From assembly GCA_902799765.1 (NCBI GenBank), contig CADCBZ010000013.1:22417-86416 (forward strand): DNA of 64,000 bases, in the 5' to 3' direction. Below the pieces are notes generated by a model. The model did no database searches. It had not been told where the DNA came from and saw only the letters and a program-made list of their open reading frames with translations. Position 1 is the stretch's first letter. Every line of letters begins with the position of its first letter. The stretch comes from an uncultured Prevotellaceae bacterium (GTDB lineage Bacteria > Bacteroidota > Bacteroidia > Bacteroidales > Bacteroidaceae). Below are positions 26,865 through 36,511 of this stretch, piece by piece. The position numbers and the translations under genes are program-made.

Positions 26865-28339
26865 GACAGCTTCATCCCATTATGTTTGCAGGAACAGGCA
26901 GCGATGTCGGCAAGAGCATTGTTGCTGCAGCCTTCTGTCGTATCTTCAAGCAGGATGGCTACCAACCAGCTCCCTTTAAGGCGCAGAATATGGCGCTGAA
27001 CAGCTATGCGACACCAGAGGGATTGGAGATCGGAAGGGCTCAGGCTGTTCAGGCTGAGGCTGCAGGCATCGCCTGTCATACGGATATGAACCCGTTGTTG
27101 CTGAAGCCTCAGAGCGATCATACTTCCCAAGTGATACTGAATGGCAAACCTGTGGGCAACAAACATGCGTATGATTATTGGCGCAAACAAGGCGCTGGAG
27201 ATATTGACTTCAGGAAAGAGGTCTGTGCTGCCTTCGATCGTTTGGCAGCACGTTATAACCCCATCGTGATGGAAGGGGCAGGCAGTATTTCTGAGATCAA
27301 TCTGCGAGATACTGACTTGGTGAATCTGCCAATGGCGCGTCATGCGAAGGCTGATGTGATCTTAGTGGGCGACATCGATAGAGGAGGTGTGTTTGCTTCT
27401 GTCTATGGTAGCATCACCCTACAGACGTCAGAAGACAGAGCACTCATCAAAGGCATCATCATCAATAAGTTCCGTGGGGATATGCGCTTGTTTGAGGAAG
27501 GGCGCAAGATGTTGGAGGAGATTTGTGGCGTGCCTGTCTTGGGTGTGATTCCTTATTTCAAGGATATCCATATTGAGGAAGAGGATTCTGTGGCGTTGGC
27601 GCAGAAATCCTTCCAATTGCAACAGGATAAGGTGAACATTGCTGTTATCATGTTACAGCATCTCTCAAACTATACCGACTTCGATGCTTTGGAACAAGAC
27701 GCACGCGTACATCTTTTCTATACGAATAATGTGGATGATATCCTGAAGGCTGACATCATTATCCTGCCTGGTACCAAATCGACCTTGCATGATCTTTATG
27801 AACTACGTCGAAACGGTTGTGCGCAGGCCATCGTCAAGGCGTATCGTGAAGGGGCTTCCGTATTGGGTATCTGTGGTGGTTATCAGCTGATGGGTGTCGA
27901 GGTGTGTGATCCAGACCATGTGGAAGGAGATATCGAAAGACTGCCTGGGCTTGGGCTCCTGCCTGTCACTACGACGATGAGTGGTGAGAAACTCACCCGT
28001 CAGGTGAAGTGCGAATATGGTGAGGGTTATGAGATCCACATGGGAGAGACTCGCCCCTTTGGTGATGCTGAGGCTTCCCCCATGCTGCATCTCAATGATG
28101 GGCGTGCAGACGGCTATCGCGTGAATGAAAGATGTATGGGAACGTATGTGCATGGTATTCTCGACAATGCCGCCTTTGTGAATGAACTCTTGAAGCCTTT
28201 TGCTGAGAAGTTCAGTGGCGATGCCCCTTCATTCGACTATCAGAGTTATAAGGAAGAACAATATAACAAACTCGCTGACCATGTGCGCCAATATGTGGAT
28301 ATGGAGCGGATTTATCAAATACTGACAGACCATGATTGA
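26861..28339 (+). CDS. cbiP: Cobyric acid synthase
   Basis: Also called CobQ. It amidates the b, d, e and g side chains of adenosylcobyrinate diamide. The N-terminal ATPase domain begins MFAGTGSDVGKSIVAAAFC, followed by NMALNSYATPEG and VEGAGS-like (MEGAGSISEINL) blocks. The C-terminal amidotransferase shows VLGICGGYQLMG with the catalytic Cys and GTYVHGILDN with the His. At 492 residues it is full length. It overlaps cbiA by 4 bp and cobD by 8 bp, so the operon cbiA-cbiP-cobD-cbiB is tightly coupled. This gene appears intact although its neighbours are not. Confidence 0.95.
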   Translation: MRQLHPIMFAGTGSDVGKSIVAAAFCRIFKQDGYQPAPFKAQNMALNSYATPEGLEIGRAQAVQAEAAGIACHTDMNPLLLKPQSDHTSQVILNGKPVGNKHAYDYWRKQGAGDIDFRKEVCAAFDRLAARYNPIVMEGAGSISEINLRDTDLVNLPMARHAKADVILVGDIDRGGVFASVYGSITLQTSEDRALIKGIIINKFRGDMRLFEEGRKMLEEICGVPVLGVIPYFKDIHIEEEDSVALAQKSFQLQQDKVNIAVIMLQHLSNYTDFDALEQDARVHLFYTNNVDDILKADIIILPGTKSTLHDLYELRRNGCAQAIVKAYREGASVLGICGGYQLMGVEVCDPDHVEGDIERLPGLGLLPVTTTMSGEKLTRQVKCEYGEGYEIHMGETRPFGDAEASPMLHLNDGRADGYRVNERCMGTYVHGILDNAAFVNELLKPFAEKFSGDAPSFDYQSYKEEQYNKLADHVRQYVDMERIYQILTDHD

Positions 28340-29327
28340 AGGACACGGTGACGACATTTATCGTTATGGCGCAATACGTTGCAATTTCAGTAGCAACATC
28401 TCGCCATTTATTGATATCAGCGAGTTACGCAAGCACTTGGCTGGGCGTCTTGAGGTCATCAATCATTATCCAGAACCTTCAGCTCATGCTTTGGAACTTC
28501 TTCTTGCAAAGGTGTATGATATCAGTCCTGACGAGGTACTCGTTACCAGTGGTGCCACAGATGCCATCTATCTGATAGCCCAGACGCTGCGTGAAGAAGG
28601 AACTTTCGCTGTAAAGCGTCCTACATTCAGTGAATATGCGGATGCTTGTCGAATGTTTGGATATCAGGAAGCTCCTAAGGGTGGGGCAGTTCGCTGGCTT
28701 TGTAATCCCAATAATCCTACGGGTGAGTTACGTACTATCGATACGATCAAAGTCCTTTCTCGTCGCCATCACTGGTTGATTATTGATCAATCGTATGAGA
28801 ATTATCTTTGGAGAAAAACGCTCTCGCCACATGATGCAAGAGAAATGCAGAATGTGATACAGATTCATTCTATGACAAAACGTTTTGCCATCCCAGGTTT
28901 GCGCTTAGGATTCATTACGGCGCCAGCATCCATTATCAAACGTCTGCGTGCCAACCATCGTCCATGGGCTGTCAATGCATTAGCAATTGAGGCAGGTCAG
29001 TGGCTCATCACCCATCAGGATCCCAATGAGCAGTATCTGATAGAAGAGCTGCTGTCAGAATCTAGAATCCTTGCTAATAGATTACGAAGGATTTTTGGCA
29101 TCCACGTCTATCCTTCAATGACCAATTTCATGCTTTGCTCCATCCGGCAGGGCTCTGCTGCAGAACTGAAAGAATATCTGCTGAAGAATCATCAGTTCCT
29201 GATTCGTGATGCCTCCAATTTCGAAGGTCTGAAAGATTGTCACTTCCGTATTGCAGCCCAACAGCCAGAATATAATGATGAACTGGTAAAGGCGATTTAC
29301 ACTTTTACAAGGCTGAAGAATGGATAG
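28332..29327 (+). CDS. cobD: CobD-like PLP-dependent decarboxylase/aminotransferase
   Basis: A class I/II aminotransferase-fold protein of 331 residues. In the cobalamin context it is expected to be L-threonine-O-3-phosphate decarboxylase, which makes (R)-1-amino-2-propanol phosphate for CbiB. It begins MIEGHGDDIYRYG, typical of CobD, and carries CNPNNPTGEL and the PLP lysine in SMTKRFAIPGLRLGF. It lies between cbiP (8-bp overlap) and cbiB (8-bp overlap). A histidinol-phosphate aminotransferase role is possible by fold but unlikely here. Confidence 0.88.
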   Translation: MIEGHGDDIYRYGAIRCNFSSNISPFIDISELRKHLAGRLEVINHYPEPSAHALELLLAKVYDISPDEVLVTSGATDAIYLIAQTLREEGTFAVKRPTFSEYADACRMFGYQEAPKGGAVRWLCNPNNPTGELRTIDTIKVLSRRHHWLIIDQSYENYLWRKTLSPHDAREMQNVIQIHSMTKRFAIPGLRLGFITAPASIIKRLRANHRPWAVNALAIEAGQWLITHQDPNEQYLIEELLSESRILANRLRRIFGIHVYPSMTNFMLCSIRQGSAAELKEYLLKNHQFLIRDASNFEGLKDCHFRIAAQQPEYNDELVKAIYTFTRLKNG

Positions 29328-30198
29328 TTGGATGCTTGCCATATTGCCCTTGTTGGCAGGTTGGATCTTAGACCTCCTGCTTGGTGACCCACAGTGGTTG
29401 CCTCATCCAGTCGTATAGCACAAACTGAATCGTGGTCATCATCGAAATGCGAAAGGTGCTGTTGTCGCGATTTGTCTGATAGCCCTCGTCTTTGCGCTGA
29501 CGTGGTTGGTTCGCTATTGGCTCTTATCGCTTTCATCTTATCTTTTGCTTCTTTTTGATGCTGTTATTATCTTCTATTGTCTGGCTGGTACAACATTGAT
29601 ACGAGAGGTTCACGAAGTGTTCTACGCCTTGGATCGCAGTCTGGAAGAAGGTCGTCAGCAGGTGGCTCGCATCGTAGGACGTGATACTTCAGAACTCTCT
29701 GCTCAGGAAGTGCGAACTGCAGCATTAGAGACGTTGGCAGAGAATCTGAGTGATGGGGTGATTGCTCCATTGTTCTGGTTCGCTTTGTTGGGCACACCAG
29801 GTATGTTGGCTTATAAGATGGTGAATACACTCGACTCGATGATTGGTTATAAGACGGAACGCTATAAAGACTTTGGTTGTTGGGCTGCACATATCGACGA
29901 TGTGGCAAATTATCTCCCTGCCCGTTTGACGGCCTTGCTGATGATACTGGCATCTGGCAAACTGAATCTTCTTGCTTTCGTTTGGAAAAACGGTCCTCGT
30001 CATGCCAGTCCGAATAGTGGCTATCCAGAGGCTGCTTTGGCTGGCATCCTGAACTGTCGCTTTGGGGGACCGCATTATTATTTCGGCCAGCTCTTCGATA
30101 AACCCTATATTGGAGAGAACGAACGCCCATTGACAACTGCTGATATGAAAAAGGCAGTCCGAGTGAATCGTGTGGCAGAGATATGGATGATGATATGA
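29320..30198 (+). pseudogene. cbiB: Adenosylcobinamide-phosphate synthase, interrupted by TAG
   Basis: Joins aminopropanol phosphate to cobyric acid. The ATG at 29320 gives MDSWMLAILPLLAGWILDLL and GDPQWLPHPVV, then TAG at 29416. The same frame continues with HKLNRGHHRNAKGAVVAICL and the rest of CbiB, including SDGVIAPLFWFALLG and APNSG-like ASPNSGYPEAA. Family members have about ten residues (WFG...GE) between HPVV and HKLN, so an in-frame loss of about 27 nt that fused T and AG into a stop is the simplest reading. A product from an internal start (ATG 29506) would lack the first two helices. Confidence 0.85.
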
Positions 30199-30236
30199 TG
30201 TATTTTTGCACCCAGAAACTTAAAAAGATAAAAGAA

Positions 30237-31346
30237 ATGAGAAATCTGACTTGGGCTATTGCTGTTGTCGTTATGCTGTGTTCTTGCTCAGGCAAGAATA
30301 CCAAGAAACAGGGTGCTGATGCAACTTCTGATGCTGCCCTTGTGGAAGTGACTGTGAAATATGCCACAGGCTTTAGTGTACGCGACTCTGCCGATATCCG
30401 TTTGGTGGATGTGGGTAAGCATGACCATTTCGCTTTGGTAAGAACTGATGATATGGAAGTGCCTGATGGTTATACGAAGGTTCGCGTACCCATCCAGCGT
30501 ACCATCTGTATGACAGCCCTTCAGCTCTCCAACTTTACCGTTCTCAATGCCCATGATGTGGTGAAAGGACTGACTGGCACCAAAAACCTTTTTAACAAGG
30601 ATATTCTTGAGAGAGTGAAAGACGGACGCATCGTGAAGATCGGTATGGAAGGCAATTTCGATACAGAGATGGTACTCGCCGCCAATCCTGATGTGATCTT
30701 TATCTCGCCCTCTAAGCGTGGTGGTTATGAGGCCATCAAGGAGACTGGCATCCTGTTAGTGCCCCATCTGGGTTATCAGGAACTCGATCCTTTAGGACAG
30801 GCTGAGTGGATCAAATTCATAGGCATGTTTATTGGTAAGGAGAAAGAAGCCAATGAGGTGTTTGCTGGCATCGAACAGCGCTACAATGATCTGAAAGTCA
30901 AGGCGTCAGCAGCTACGACTCGTCCTACGGTCTTTTCTGGTGAGATGCACTATGGTAACTGGCATGCCGTTGGTGGTAAGAACTATCTGGCTCAGATCTT
31001 CCGTGATGCAGGTGCTGATTATGTCATTCAGGATGAAGAGACAGCGGGTGAGAACTTGGAGTTTGAGAAGATGTATGCCTTGGCGGCTAATGCCGACTAC
31101 TGGCGCATCCTGAACAGTTTCCCTGATGACTTCAGCTATGAGGCCCTGAAGTCCTCTGAGCCTCGCAATGAACTCTTCAAGGCCTATAAGGATCGGAAGG
31201 TCATCTACTGCAATATGAAGCAACAGCCTTATTATGAGATTACACCTGTGCAACCAGATGTGCTGTTGAAGGACTTTGTGGCAATCTTCCATCCAGAACT
31301 AGTAGAACCTGATTACCAACCTACCTATTACAGACTCTTGAAATGA
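30237..31346 (+). CDS. btuF: Cobalamin-type ABC transporter substrate-binding lipoprotein
   Basis: A 369-residue periplasmic-binding protein of the iron/B12 (FecB/BtuF) class. ATG 30237 starts a lipoprotein signal MRNLTWAIAVVVMLCSCSGK with a lipobox LCSC; the longer frame from 30183 is rejected. It shows MTALQLSN, NPDVIFISPSK and the C-terminal YYEITPVQPD. A -7 box TATTTTTG lies at 30201-30208, three bases after the cbiB stop. Its stop overlaps the permease start (ATGA). Corrinoid is the likely ligand from the location; iron-chelate cannot be excluded. Confidence 0.85.
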   Translation: MRNLTWAIAVVVMLCSCSGKNTKKQGADATSDAALVEVTVKYATGFSVRDSADIRLVDVGKHDHFALVRTDDMEVPDGYTKVRVPIQRTICMTALQLSNFTVLNAHDVVKGLTGTKNLFNKDILERVKDGRIVKIGMEGNFDTEMVLAANPDVIFISPSKRGGYEAIKETGILLVPHLGYQELDPLGQAEWIKFIGMFIGKEKEANEVFAGIEQRYNDLKVKASAATTRPTVFSGEMHYGNWHAVGGKNYLAQIFRDAGADYVIQDEETAGENLEFEKMYALAANADYWRILNSFPDDFSYEALKSSEPRNELFKAYKDRKVIYCNMKQQPYYEITPVQPDVLLKDFVAIFHPELVEPDYQPTYYRLLK

Positions 31347-32368
31347 AGCGAACCCTACCACTGATATGTACCCTCATCGTGGGTATTCTTGCACTGCTGA
31401 TCGTTAATCTGCTGATTGGCTCAGTGAGGATCCCTGTGTCAGAGGTATGTCGTATCCTCTTGGGGGCTGAAAGCAACGAGATCTGGACAAACATTGTATT
31501 CAGCAGTCGTTTGCCTCAGGCGTTGACGGCTATCATGGCAGGGGCTGGTTTGGCTGTCAGTGGACTTCAGATGCAGACGGTATTCCGTAATCCCTTGGCT
31601 GGTCCTTCTGTGTTGGGTATCAGCAACGGTTCTGCCTTAGGAGTCGCCTTCGTAGTGCTGCTCTCTGGACGAATCGGTGGAGTGGCACTTTCTCGTCTGG
31701 GCTATCTGGGCGATGCAGCGATGAGTGTTGCTGCCATCGTGGGTGCGCTGGCTGTGATGTCACTGATCCTGTGGGTGTCGCAAAAGGTGAGGGACAATGT
31801 CACTTTGTTGATTATCGGTGTGATGATTGGTTATCTCGCTACTGCGATTATTGGTGTCCTGAAGTTCCTGTCGCCAGAAGAAGATGTGAAGGCTTTTGTA
31901 GTATGGGGATTGGGCTCGTTCTCACGTGTCTCTGGTGATGAAATGGTCCTCTTTGTCGTACTGATGTGTGTGTTGTTGCCATTGGCCTGTCTGTTGGTGA
32001 AAACGATGAACCTCCTCTTGTTGGGTGAACGATATGCTGCAAACTTAGGTCTGAACATCCGTCGCAGTCGTATGCTGGTGATTATCTCCTCTGGTGTGTT
32101 GGTGGCAATTGTGACAGCCTATTGTGGACCTATCATGTTTATTGGTCTGGCAGTCCCTCATCTGGCTCGAGCCATCTTCCGCACTTCCGATCATCGTGTC
32201 CTCATGCCTGCCACAGCCCTCTGTGGCGCAGTATTAGCCTTGTTCTGTAATCTGATTGCCCGTATGCCAGGTTTCGAAGGTGCCTTGCCTGTCAACTCCG
32301 TTACAGCCCTGATAGGAGCCCCAGTCATTGCTGCTGTCCTGTTCCGTAAATCTGCCCTTCGTCACTGA
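31343..32368 (+). CDS. btuC: FecCD-family ABC permease, probable cobalamin importer
   Basis: A 341-residue inner-membrane permease with about ten helices. It has the family blocks SSRLPQALTAIMAGAGLAVS, GLQMQTVFRNPLAGPSVLG and, near the end, GPIMFIGLAVPHLAR (coupling-helix region) and LPVNSVTALIGAPV. It forms a four-base-overlap pair with btuF. The expected ATPase gene does not follow; instead the last 44 bp overlap the 3' end of the convergent cbiJ-cbiD gene. The protein itself looks complete. Confidence 0.88.
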   Translation: MKRTLPLICTLIVGILALLIVNLLIGSVRIPVSEVCRILLGAESNEIWTNIVFSSRLPQALTAIMAGAGLAVSGLQMQTVFRNPLAGPSVLGISNGSALGVAFVVLLSGRIGGVALSRLGYLGDAAMSVAAIVGALAVMSLILWVSQKVRDNVTLLIIGVMIGYLATAIIGVLKFLSPEEDVKAFVVWGLGSFSRVSGDEMVLFVVLMCVLLPLACLLVKTMNLLLLGERYAANLGLNIRRSRMLVIISSGVLVAIVTAYCGPIMFIGLAVPHLARAIFRTSDHRVLMPATALCGAVLALFCNLIARMPGFEGALPVNSVTALIGAPVIAAVLFRKSALRH

Positions 32369-34067
32369 TCAGTAGGATGGTCAGCGTACCATTGAGTAGT
32401 AGCGGTTTGCAGTACCTTTCGCAATGACGGATGATGGTGCTTGCGAAATCCTGTATCTGTTGTTCAGGTATTTTCTCCCATAGTTCTCTTGCTAAGGTGA
32501 GGTCGCTGATGTCGATGGGAATACCTGCTTCTTCGAGCATCTCACTGAGAAACGCCTTATCCATCGTGGTCTTCCGACTATGCGTGTCCAGATGACCTGC
32601 AGCGAGTTTCACAGCTTTGCCTAACATCACACCAAGGGTTACTTCTTTGATGTTCAGTTCGTGGGCGATTTTCAAGGTCTCGCCGATATAGTTGCCGTAT
32701 TCCACAAACGCCTGTTGGGGTAGGTCAGGGTAGAGGGCTTTTACGAAGCGTTCACTCTTGCCGCCACTGTTGATGACTACACGATTGGTGCCACTGGCTT
32801 TGGCCACATTCATGCACTTGCGGATGCTGTCGATGAAGGCTTCTTCGCTGAATGGCTTGACGATGCCAGAGACACCAATAATGCTTATGCCACCCTCGAT
32901 ACCCAGACGAGGATTAAAGGTCCTTTTCGCAATAGCCTCACCTTCTGGTACGGAGATGGTGATACTGAGTAAATCGTTTGTTACTGCTGCAAGATTCTGA
33001 CGAATCATCTCACAAGGTGCTTTGTTGATGGCTGGTGAGCCTGGGGGATAGTCGAAACCAGGAAGCGTGAAAGTGCCAACCCCTTCGCCACCTAAAATCT
33101 CGAAGGTGACAGATGGTTTGACACTCGCCCGTATCTCCAACCCATTCGTCACATCAGGATCGTCGCCAGCATCCTTGATGCAATAGGCATAGCCCTCACC
33201 ATAGCCAACAGCAACATGGATGGTCTCCCCATCAGGCAACAAAACAGGCACCTCTTCTGGTGTCTCATTCTTCAAGAGCCGTATCGTTGCAGCGATAGCC
33301 GCAGCAGTCGCACAAGTGCCTGTGGTGAGTCCGCTATGCAAGGGATAGAACTCTGGCAACAGCTTCTCCACAGCTCGCCGCAGTCCGTAAGGTCCGTTGA
33401 TAATCTTGAAAACAGCAGGTGCCTCAGGGCGTTTCAGTACCAGAATCCGCATCCCTTTAGCTTTGGCAGCATCCACTTTCTCCTGAAAGCCGCCAGAGAG
33501 TCCACTCTCCTTCAATAGGATGGCATCAGCCTCTACAGGCACATCCTTTGGATCTTCGAAATAGCAGAGCTGTTCCATCCTTGCCCCCTGTTTTTGGGCT
33601 AAGGCGATGGATGATTCCCTGTTGAGAATGCGGTAATAGACCTTAACGCCTTTTGCCTCTAATGGTTTCAGTTTGCTGATACTCTGTACACCAGTCGTTG
33701 CCAACAGCGATTTGATATCACGGGGAACCTGTTCATAGCTGTCGAACCATTCCAGACTGGCATCTCTCTCAGGAAAGATGCGCTCATAACGGATGGCAGG
33801 AATCTTTAGGGCATCAGAGACTTCAGCAATCGTCTGGTGAAGTTGGGAAGCAAAGGGGTGGGCTGCATCCACCATCAGACGGATATTGTGCTCACGGCAG
33901 AAGGTAAGCATGGCATCAGTATCCAGCGCACCATCGATGCGCTGTCCGTGATGCAGGGTCAGGTCTTGCTCTCCCGTCTTCGTACTATAATAGTAAGGTG
34001 AGCCACCTTCCTCCAGCACCTCTACAGCCTTACGGCCTTCTGTCGTTCCTCCGAATACCAGTATCAT
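32325..34067 (-). CDS. cbiJ-cbiD: Fused cobalt-precorrin-6A reductase / cobalt-precorrin-5B C1-methyltransferase
   Basis: A 580-residue fusion of two corrin-ring enzymes. Residues 1-245 are CbiJ/CobK (MILVFGGTTEGRKA, MVDAAHPFASQLHQ, LLKESGLSGGF). Residues from about 248 are CbiD, beginning SGLTTGTCATAAAIAA, with later FNPRLGIEGGISIIG and INSGGKSERF. The two do consecutive-stage chemistry in the anaerobic pathway. It overlaps the FetB-like gene by 4 bp upstream and btuC by 44 bp at its 3' end. Both halves look intact. Confidence 0.93.
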   Translation of the reverse strand: MILVFGGTTEGRKAVEVLEEGGSPYYYSTKTGEQDLTLHHGQRIDGALDTDAMLTFCREHNIRLMVDAAHPFASQLHQTIAEVSDALKIPAIRYERIFPERDASLEWFDSYEQVPRDIKSLLATTGVQSISKLKPLEAKGVKVYYRILNRESSIALAQKQGARMEQLCYFEDPKDVPVEADAILLKESGLSGGFQEKVDAAKAKGMRILVLKRPEAPAVFKIINGPYGLRRAVEKLLPEFYPLHSGLTTGTCATAAAIAATIRLLKNETPEEVPVLLPDGETIHVAVGYGEGYAYCIKDAGDDPDVTNGLEIRASVKPSVTFEILGGEGVGTFTLPGFDYPPGSPAINKAPCEMIRQNLAAVTNDLLSITISVPEGEAIAKRTFNPRLGIEGGISIIGVSGIVKPFSEEAFIDSIRKCMNVAKASGTNRVVINSGGKSERFVKALYPDLPQQAFVEYGNYIGETLKIAHELNIKEVTLGVMLGKAVKLAAGHLDTHSRKTTMDKAFLSEMLEEAGIPIDISDLTLARELWEKIPEQQIQDFASTIIRHCERYCKPLLLNGTLTILLISDEGQIYGTGQQQ

Positions 34068-34759
34068 ACTTTTCGAACCTCTTTATGAATCATCGACAGC
34101 GCAATCATACCTGCCAACACGTTGGCAACGAAAGAGGCTGCTATTAGCATCAAGATGACAATCAAACCAATATGGGCAGAGACACCTCCTACCAGCATAC
34201 CAGCATACAACATCGGCATGACCATCACCAAGGGTTGAGCCATAGATCTTATTTGAGGTAATGCGCTCTCACGCCATGAGAGTTCCAGCTTGGGTGCCTC
34301 TGGATTCATGGGTGAGGCGTGCTGACTGCGCAGGAAGTTCACCATGGTCTGGATCATCGATGCCGTCATACAGGCCATCAACACTGAATATACTGTCAAA
34401 AAGACATTCATTGGCAGACATAGCATCGTACTGCCTCCCACCACGATACTACCTGCCAGCATCGCAGCACTTACGGGTATCATTGCCCTCTTCCACATAA
34501 AATTGATAGGATACAGAACCCAGCAGATCGACAGGAACAGGATCAGCAGATACCAGAGCAGATAGGCCCACCAGGCAAACGTCTTGAAGGCCAACAACAC
34601 CACAGCCCCAACGACGATCATCTGCGCCACAGTTGCTCCGAATATCACCAGCATGCGTCGTAGCATCTTACTGTCAACGAAGGCCAGGGCTATCATTGCG
34701 ATAACAACTATAATCGCTACCACTGCCGCACCCCATAAAGAAATCTCATTTACTATCAT
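34064..34759 (-). CDS. FetB/YbbM-like (UPF0014) membrane permease
   Basis: A 231-residue protein with six or seven hydrophobic helices. The order (VDSKMLRRMLVIFGATVAQM, KRAMIPVSAAMLAGS, later WRESALPQIRSM and PMLYAGMLVGG) resembles the UPF0014/FetB family of ABC permeases linked to metal export. No ATPase gene is adjacent. Being coupled to cbiJ-cbiD by a 4-bp overlap, it might move cobalt or another metal, but this is inference from place alone. Confidence 0.6.
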   Translation of the reverse strand: MIVNEISLWGAAVVAIIVVIAMIALAFVDSKMLRRMLVIFGATVAQMIVVGAVVLLAFKTFAWWAYLLWYLLILFLSICWVLYPINFMWKRAMIPVSAAMLAGSIVVGGSTMLCLPMNVFLTVYSVLMACMTASMIQTMVNFLRSQHASPMNPEAPKLELSWRESALPQIRSMAQPLVMVMPMLYAGMLVGGVSAHIGLIVILMLIAASFVANVLAGMIALSMIHKEVRKV

Positions 34760-34773
34760 ATACTACATTCCTG

Positions 34774-35090
34774 TTAATAAGAACTATTTAGAAGATTGTC
34801 CAATTGGGATTGCAACTCTTCTCGATTGGGCAGATAAAGCTGGTAGCGAGCGGCAAAGAGTTGATTGTCTCCTTTCTTGCTCCCAACACAATACCCACAG
34901 GCGGATTGTCATCTGGCTGGCAAATCTCATTCTTAAAATAATTAAGGTTGAGATTCAATTGTCCAGACGCTGTTTGGATTTTTGGGAATCTCATATAAAA
35001 GAGTCTCACATATTTAGAATCATTGTTCTGCATAATGCCTTTAGAGGTTGTTGCCATATCTTTCTTTATTTCTTTTTCGTCCATATTCAT
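34774..35090 (-). pseudogene. Remnant of a DUF1016 (YhcG-type PD-(D/E)xK) protein
   Basis: The ATG at 35090 opens a frame with SKYVRLFYMRFPKIQTASG, which resembles the N-terminal part of DUF1016, joined directly to LNYFKNEICQPDDNPPVGIV from its C-terminal nuclease region. The roughly 150 residues usually between these are absent. A second break follows: after GIVLGARKE the matching sequence NQLFAARYQLYLPNREELQ is in another frame and ends at TAA 34774. At least two losses have therefore hit this gene. Full-length homologues are often found beside type I restriction genes, in keeping with the island that follows. Confidence 0.75.
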
Positions 35091-35209
35091 ATTTCGTTTA
35101 CCGCTCGACCCTAAGGTCGCTTTGTTTACAAAGAATGTTACACCTTTTTATTTATATAGTATGCCAAAATCCGAAAATGTTACACTTCTATTTCTACTTT
35201 TTTATCATT

Positions 35210-36001
35210 TCATTTAAGAGCCAGTCCTTCTGATTGATTTTCACTGATATGATATTTCTCGTATTTCTTAACCAATTCATTAAGGGCGTTTCTGGAATGC
35301 TTATACTCAAGCAAACATTTTTTCAATATTCCAAATCTTATGGTAATATCCTCTATTCCATAAGAAGTTTTCATATTACCACCGCATCTTCCTCTTATTT
35401 GGGATACGAGACTATCATGTTTGATTGTTGACAGAACTCTTAGGTCTTCAGGTGATAGCCATGAAGCCATAGCTTGAATCTCAAATAGGGTCTCGTCTAA
35501 CCATTGTAATGGAAGAGATAAGGCAAACAAGTATTCAGGTTTAAAATGTACATCAGAATCAAATTCTTCGACAGACAAAGTTTCTTCCTCACAATATTGC
35601 TTACAATCTTCTTTTATGACTCTTTCTACAAATGATTTTAAATCGAAATCTGTAGAATAATCCTGATTCGTACTACTTACTGCCATAAAATCAAAAAATG
35701 CTTTCCTTAATTCAACAAGTTTATCAGAAATAAATGGAAGTATAGAAAGACGTCTACACAAATTGGGTATTACAACAGAGATAACAAAGAAAATAGAACC
35801 TGCAATATAGCTTAATGATATCCCCTGAATAATTGTATTAGTAGCATAGTTATATTCTGAAGAAAAATTTGTTTGAATATACCAGCTTGGCAGTAAAGTC
35901 CATAATGATAGAAGCAAGGCAATTGCGGATGACAGCCCAACCCAGATATAGTCAATGGCGATTTCTTTCAGAATTGTTATATAAACACGAACTTTTGTCA
36001 T
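35210..36001 (-). CDS. Two-helix membrane protein of the accessory island, unknown
   Basis: A 263-residue protein with two N-terminal transmembrane segments (about residues 19-38 and 60-82) and a soluble C-terminal part rich in charged residues. No known domain is recognised. It is AT-rich compared with the core genome. It is the last of three small membrane-anchored proteins downstream of the hsdS-type gene, all in one orientation with short gaps, suggesting a shared transcript. No homology-based function can be given. Confidence 0.7.
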   Translation of the reverse strand: MTKVRVYITILKEIAIDYIWVGLSSAIALLLSLWTLLPSWYIQTNFSSEYNYATNTIIQGISLSYIAGSIFFVISVVIPNLCRRLSILPFISDKLVELRKAFFDFMAVSSTNQDYSTDFDLKSFVERVIKEDCKQYCEEETLSVEEFDSDVHFKPEYLFALSLPLQWLDETLFEIQAMASWLSPEDLRVLSTIKHDSLVSQIRGRCGGNMKTSYGIEDITIRFGILKKCLLEYKHSRNALNELVKKYEKYHISENQSEGLALK

Positions 36002-36023
36002 ATCTTGTTTGCAGAACTTATGA

Positions 36024-36464
36024 TTATTCTTTATTCAATGTTGCAATACCTTTTATTATTCCTCGAATTTTCTTTGCAGGTTCTGAGTCATATTGAGAAT
36101 CTGATTTTTCCGTCTCTAAATTAATTTGGTAAGCTCTGGTATAGGCATCATAATATCTATCTTTGTTTTCTTCTAAGAAAACAAGAGATTCTTGAATAAA
36201 TTCGTAATTGTTAATGCTATATGGATTATAATGCTCATATATTGCATTAGCTTGTTTGTGGATGTTCTTAACTCTTTCTAATTCACTGTTGTAATGTACA
36301 GCATATCCGCAAGCTAAAGTCATAATAAAAATGAAAATAGCGTAGAACCAACGATTTGACTTAAACTTATCTGAGATAAAAAGTCCTATAATACTACATA
36401 TAGAAGAGAGTAATCCTATTAATACTGTAAAATTCATAATTATATATAATATTTGTTTTTGCAT
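36024..36464 (-). CDS. Small membrane protein of the accessory island, unknown
   Basis: A 146-residue protein with two hydrophobic segments near the N-terminus (about residues 10-30 and 39-58), then a cytosolic-looking charged tail ending GIIKGIATLNKE. Start 36464 is preferred because AAAAGG lies just upstream; an alternative Met at 36437 would shorten it by nine residues. The layout (helical hairpin plus tail) is like that of the 263-residue neighbour. Function unknown. Confidence 0.65.
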   Translation of the reverse strand: MQKQILYIIMNFTVLIGLLSSICSIIGLFISDKFKSNRWFYAIFIFIMTLACGYAVHYNSELERVKNIHKQANAIYEHYNPYSINNYEFIQESLVFLEENKDRYYDAYTRAYQINLETEKSDSQYDSEPAKKIRGIIKGIATLNKE

Positions 36465-36511
36465 ATACCTTTTAAAATCTTCAATAGTAATTGAACACTT
36501 TATTGTGTTCT

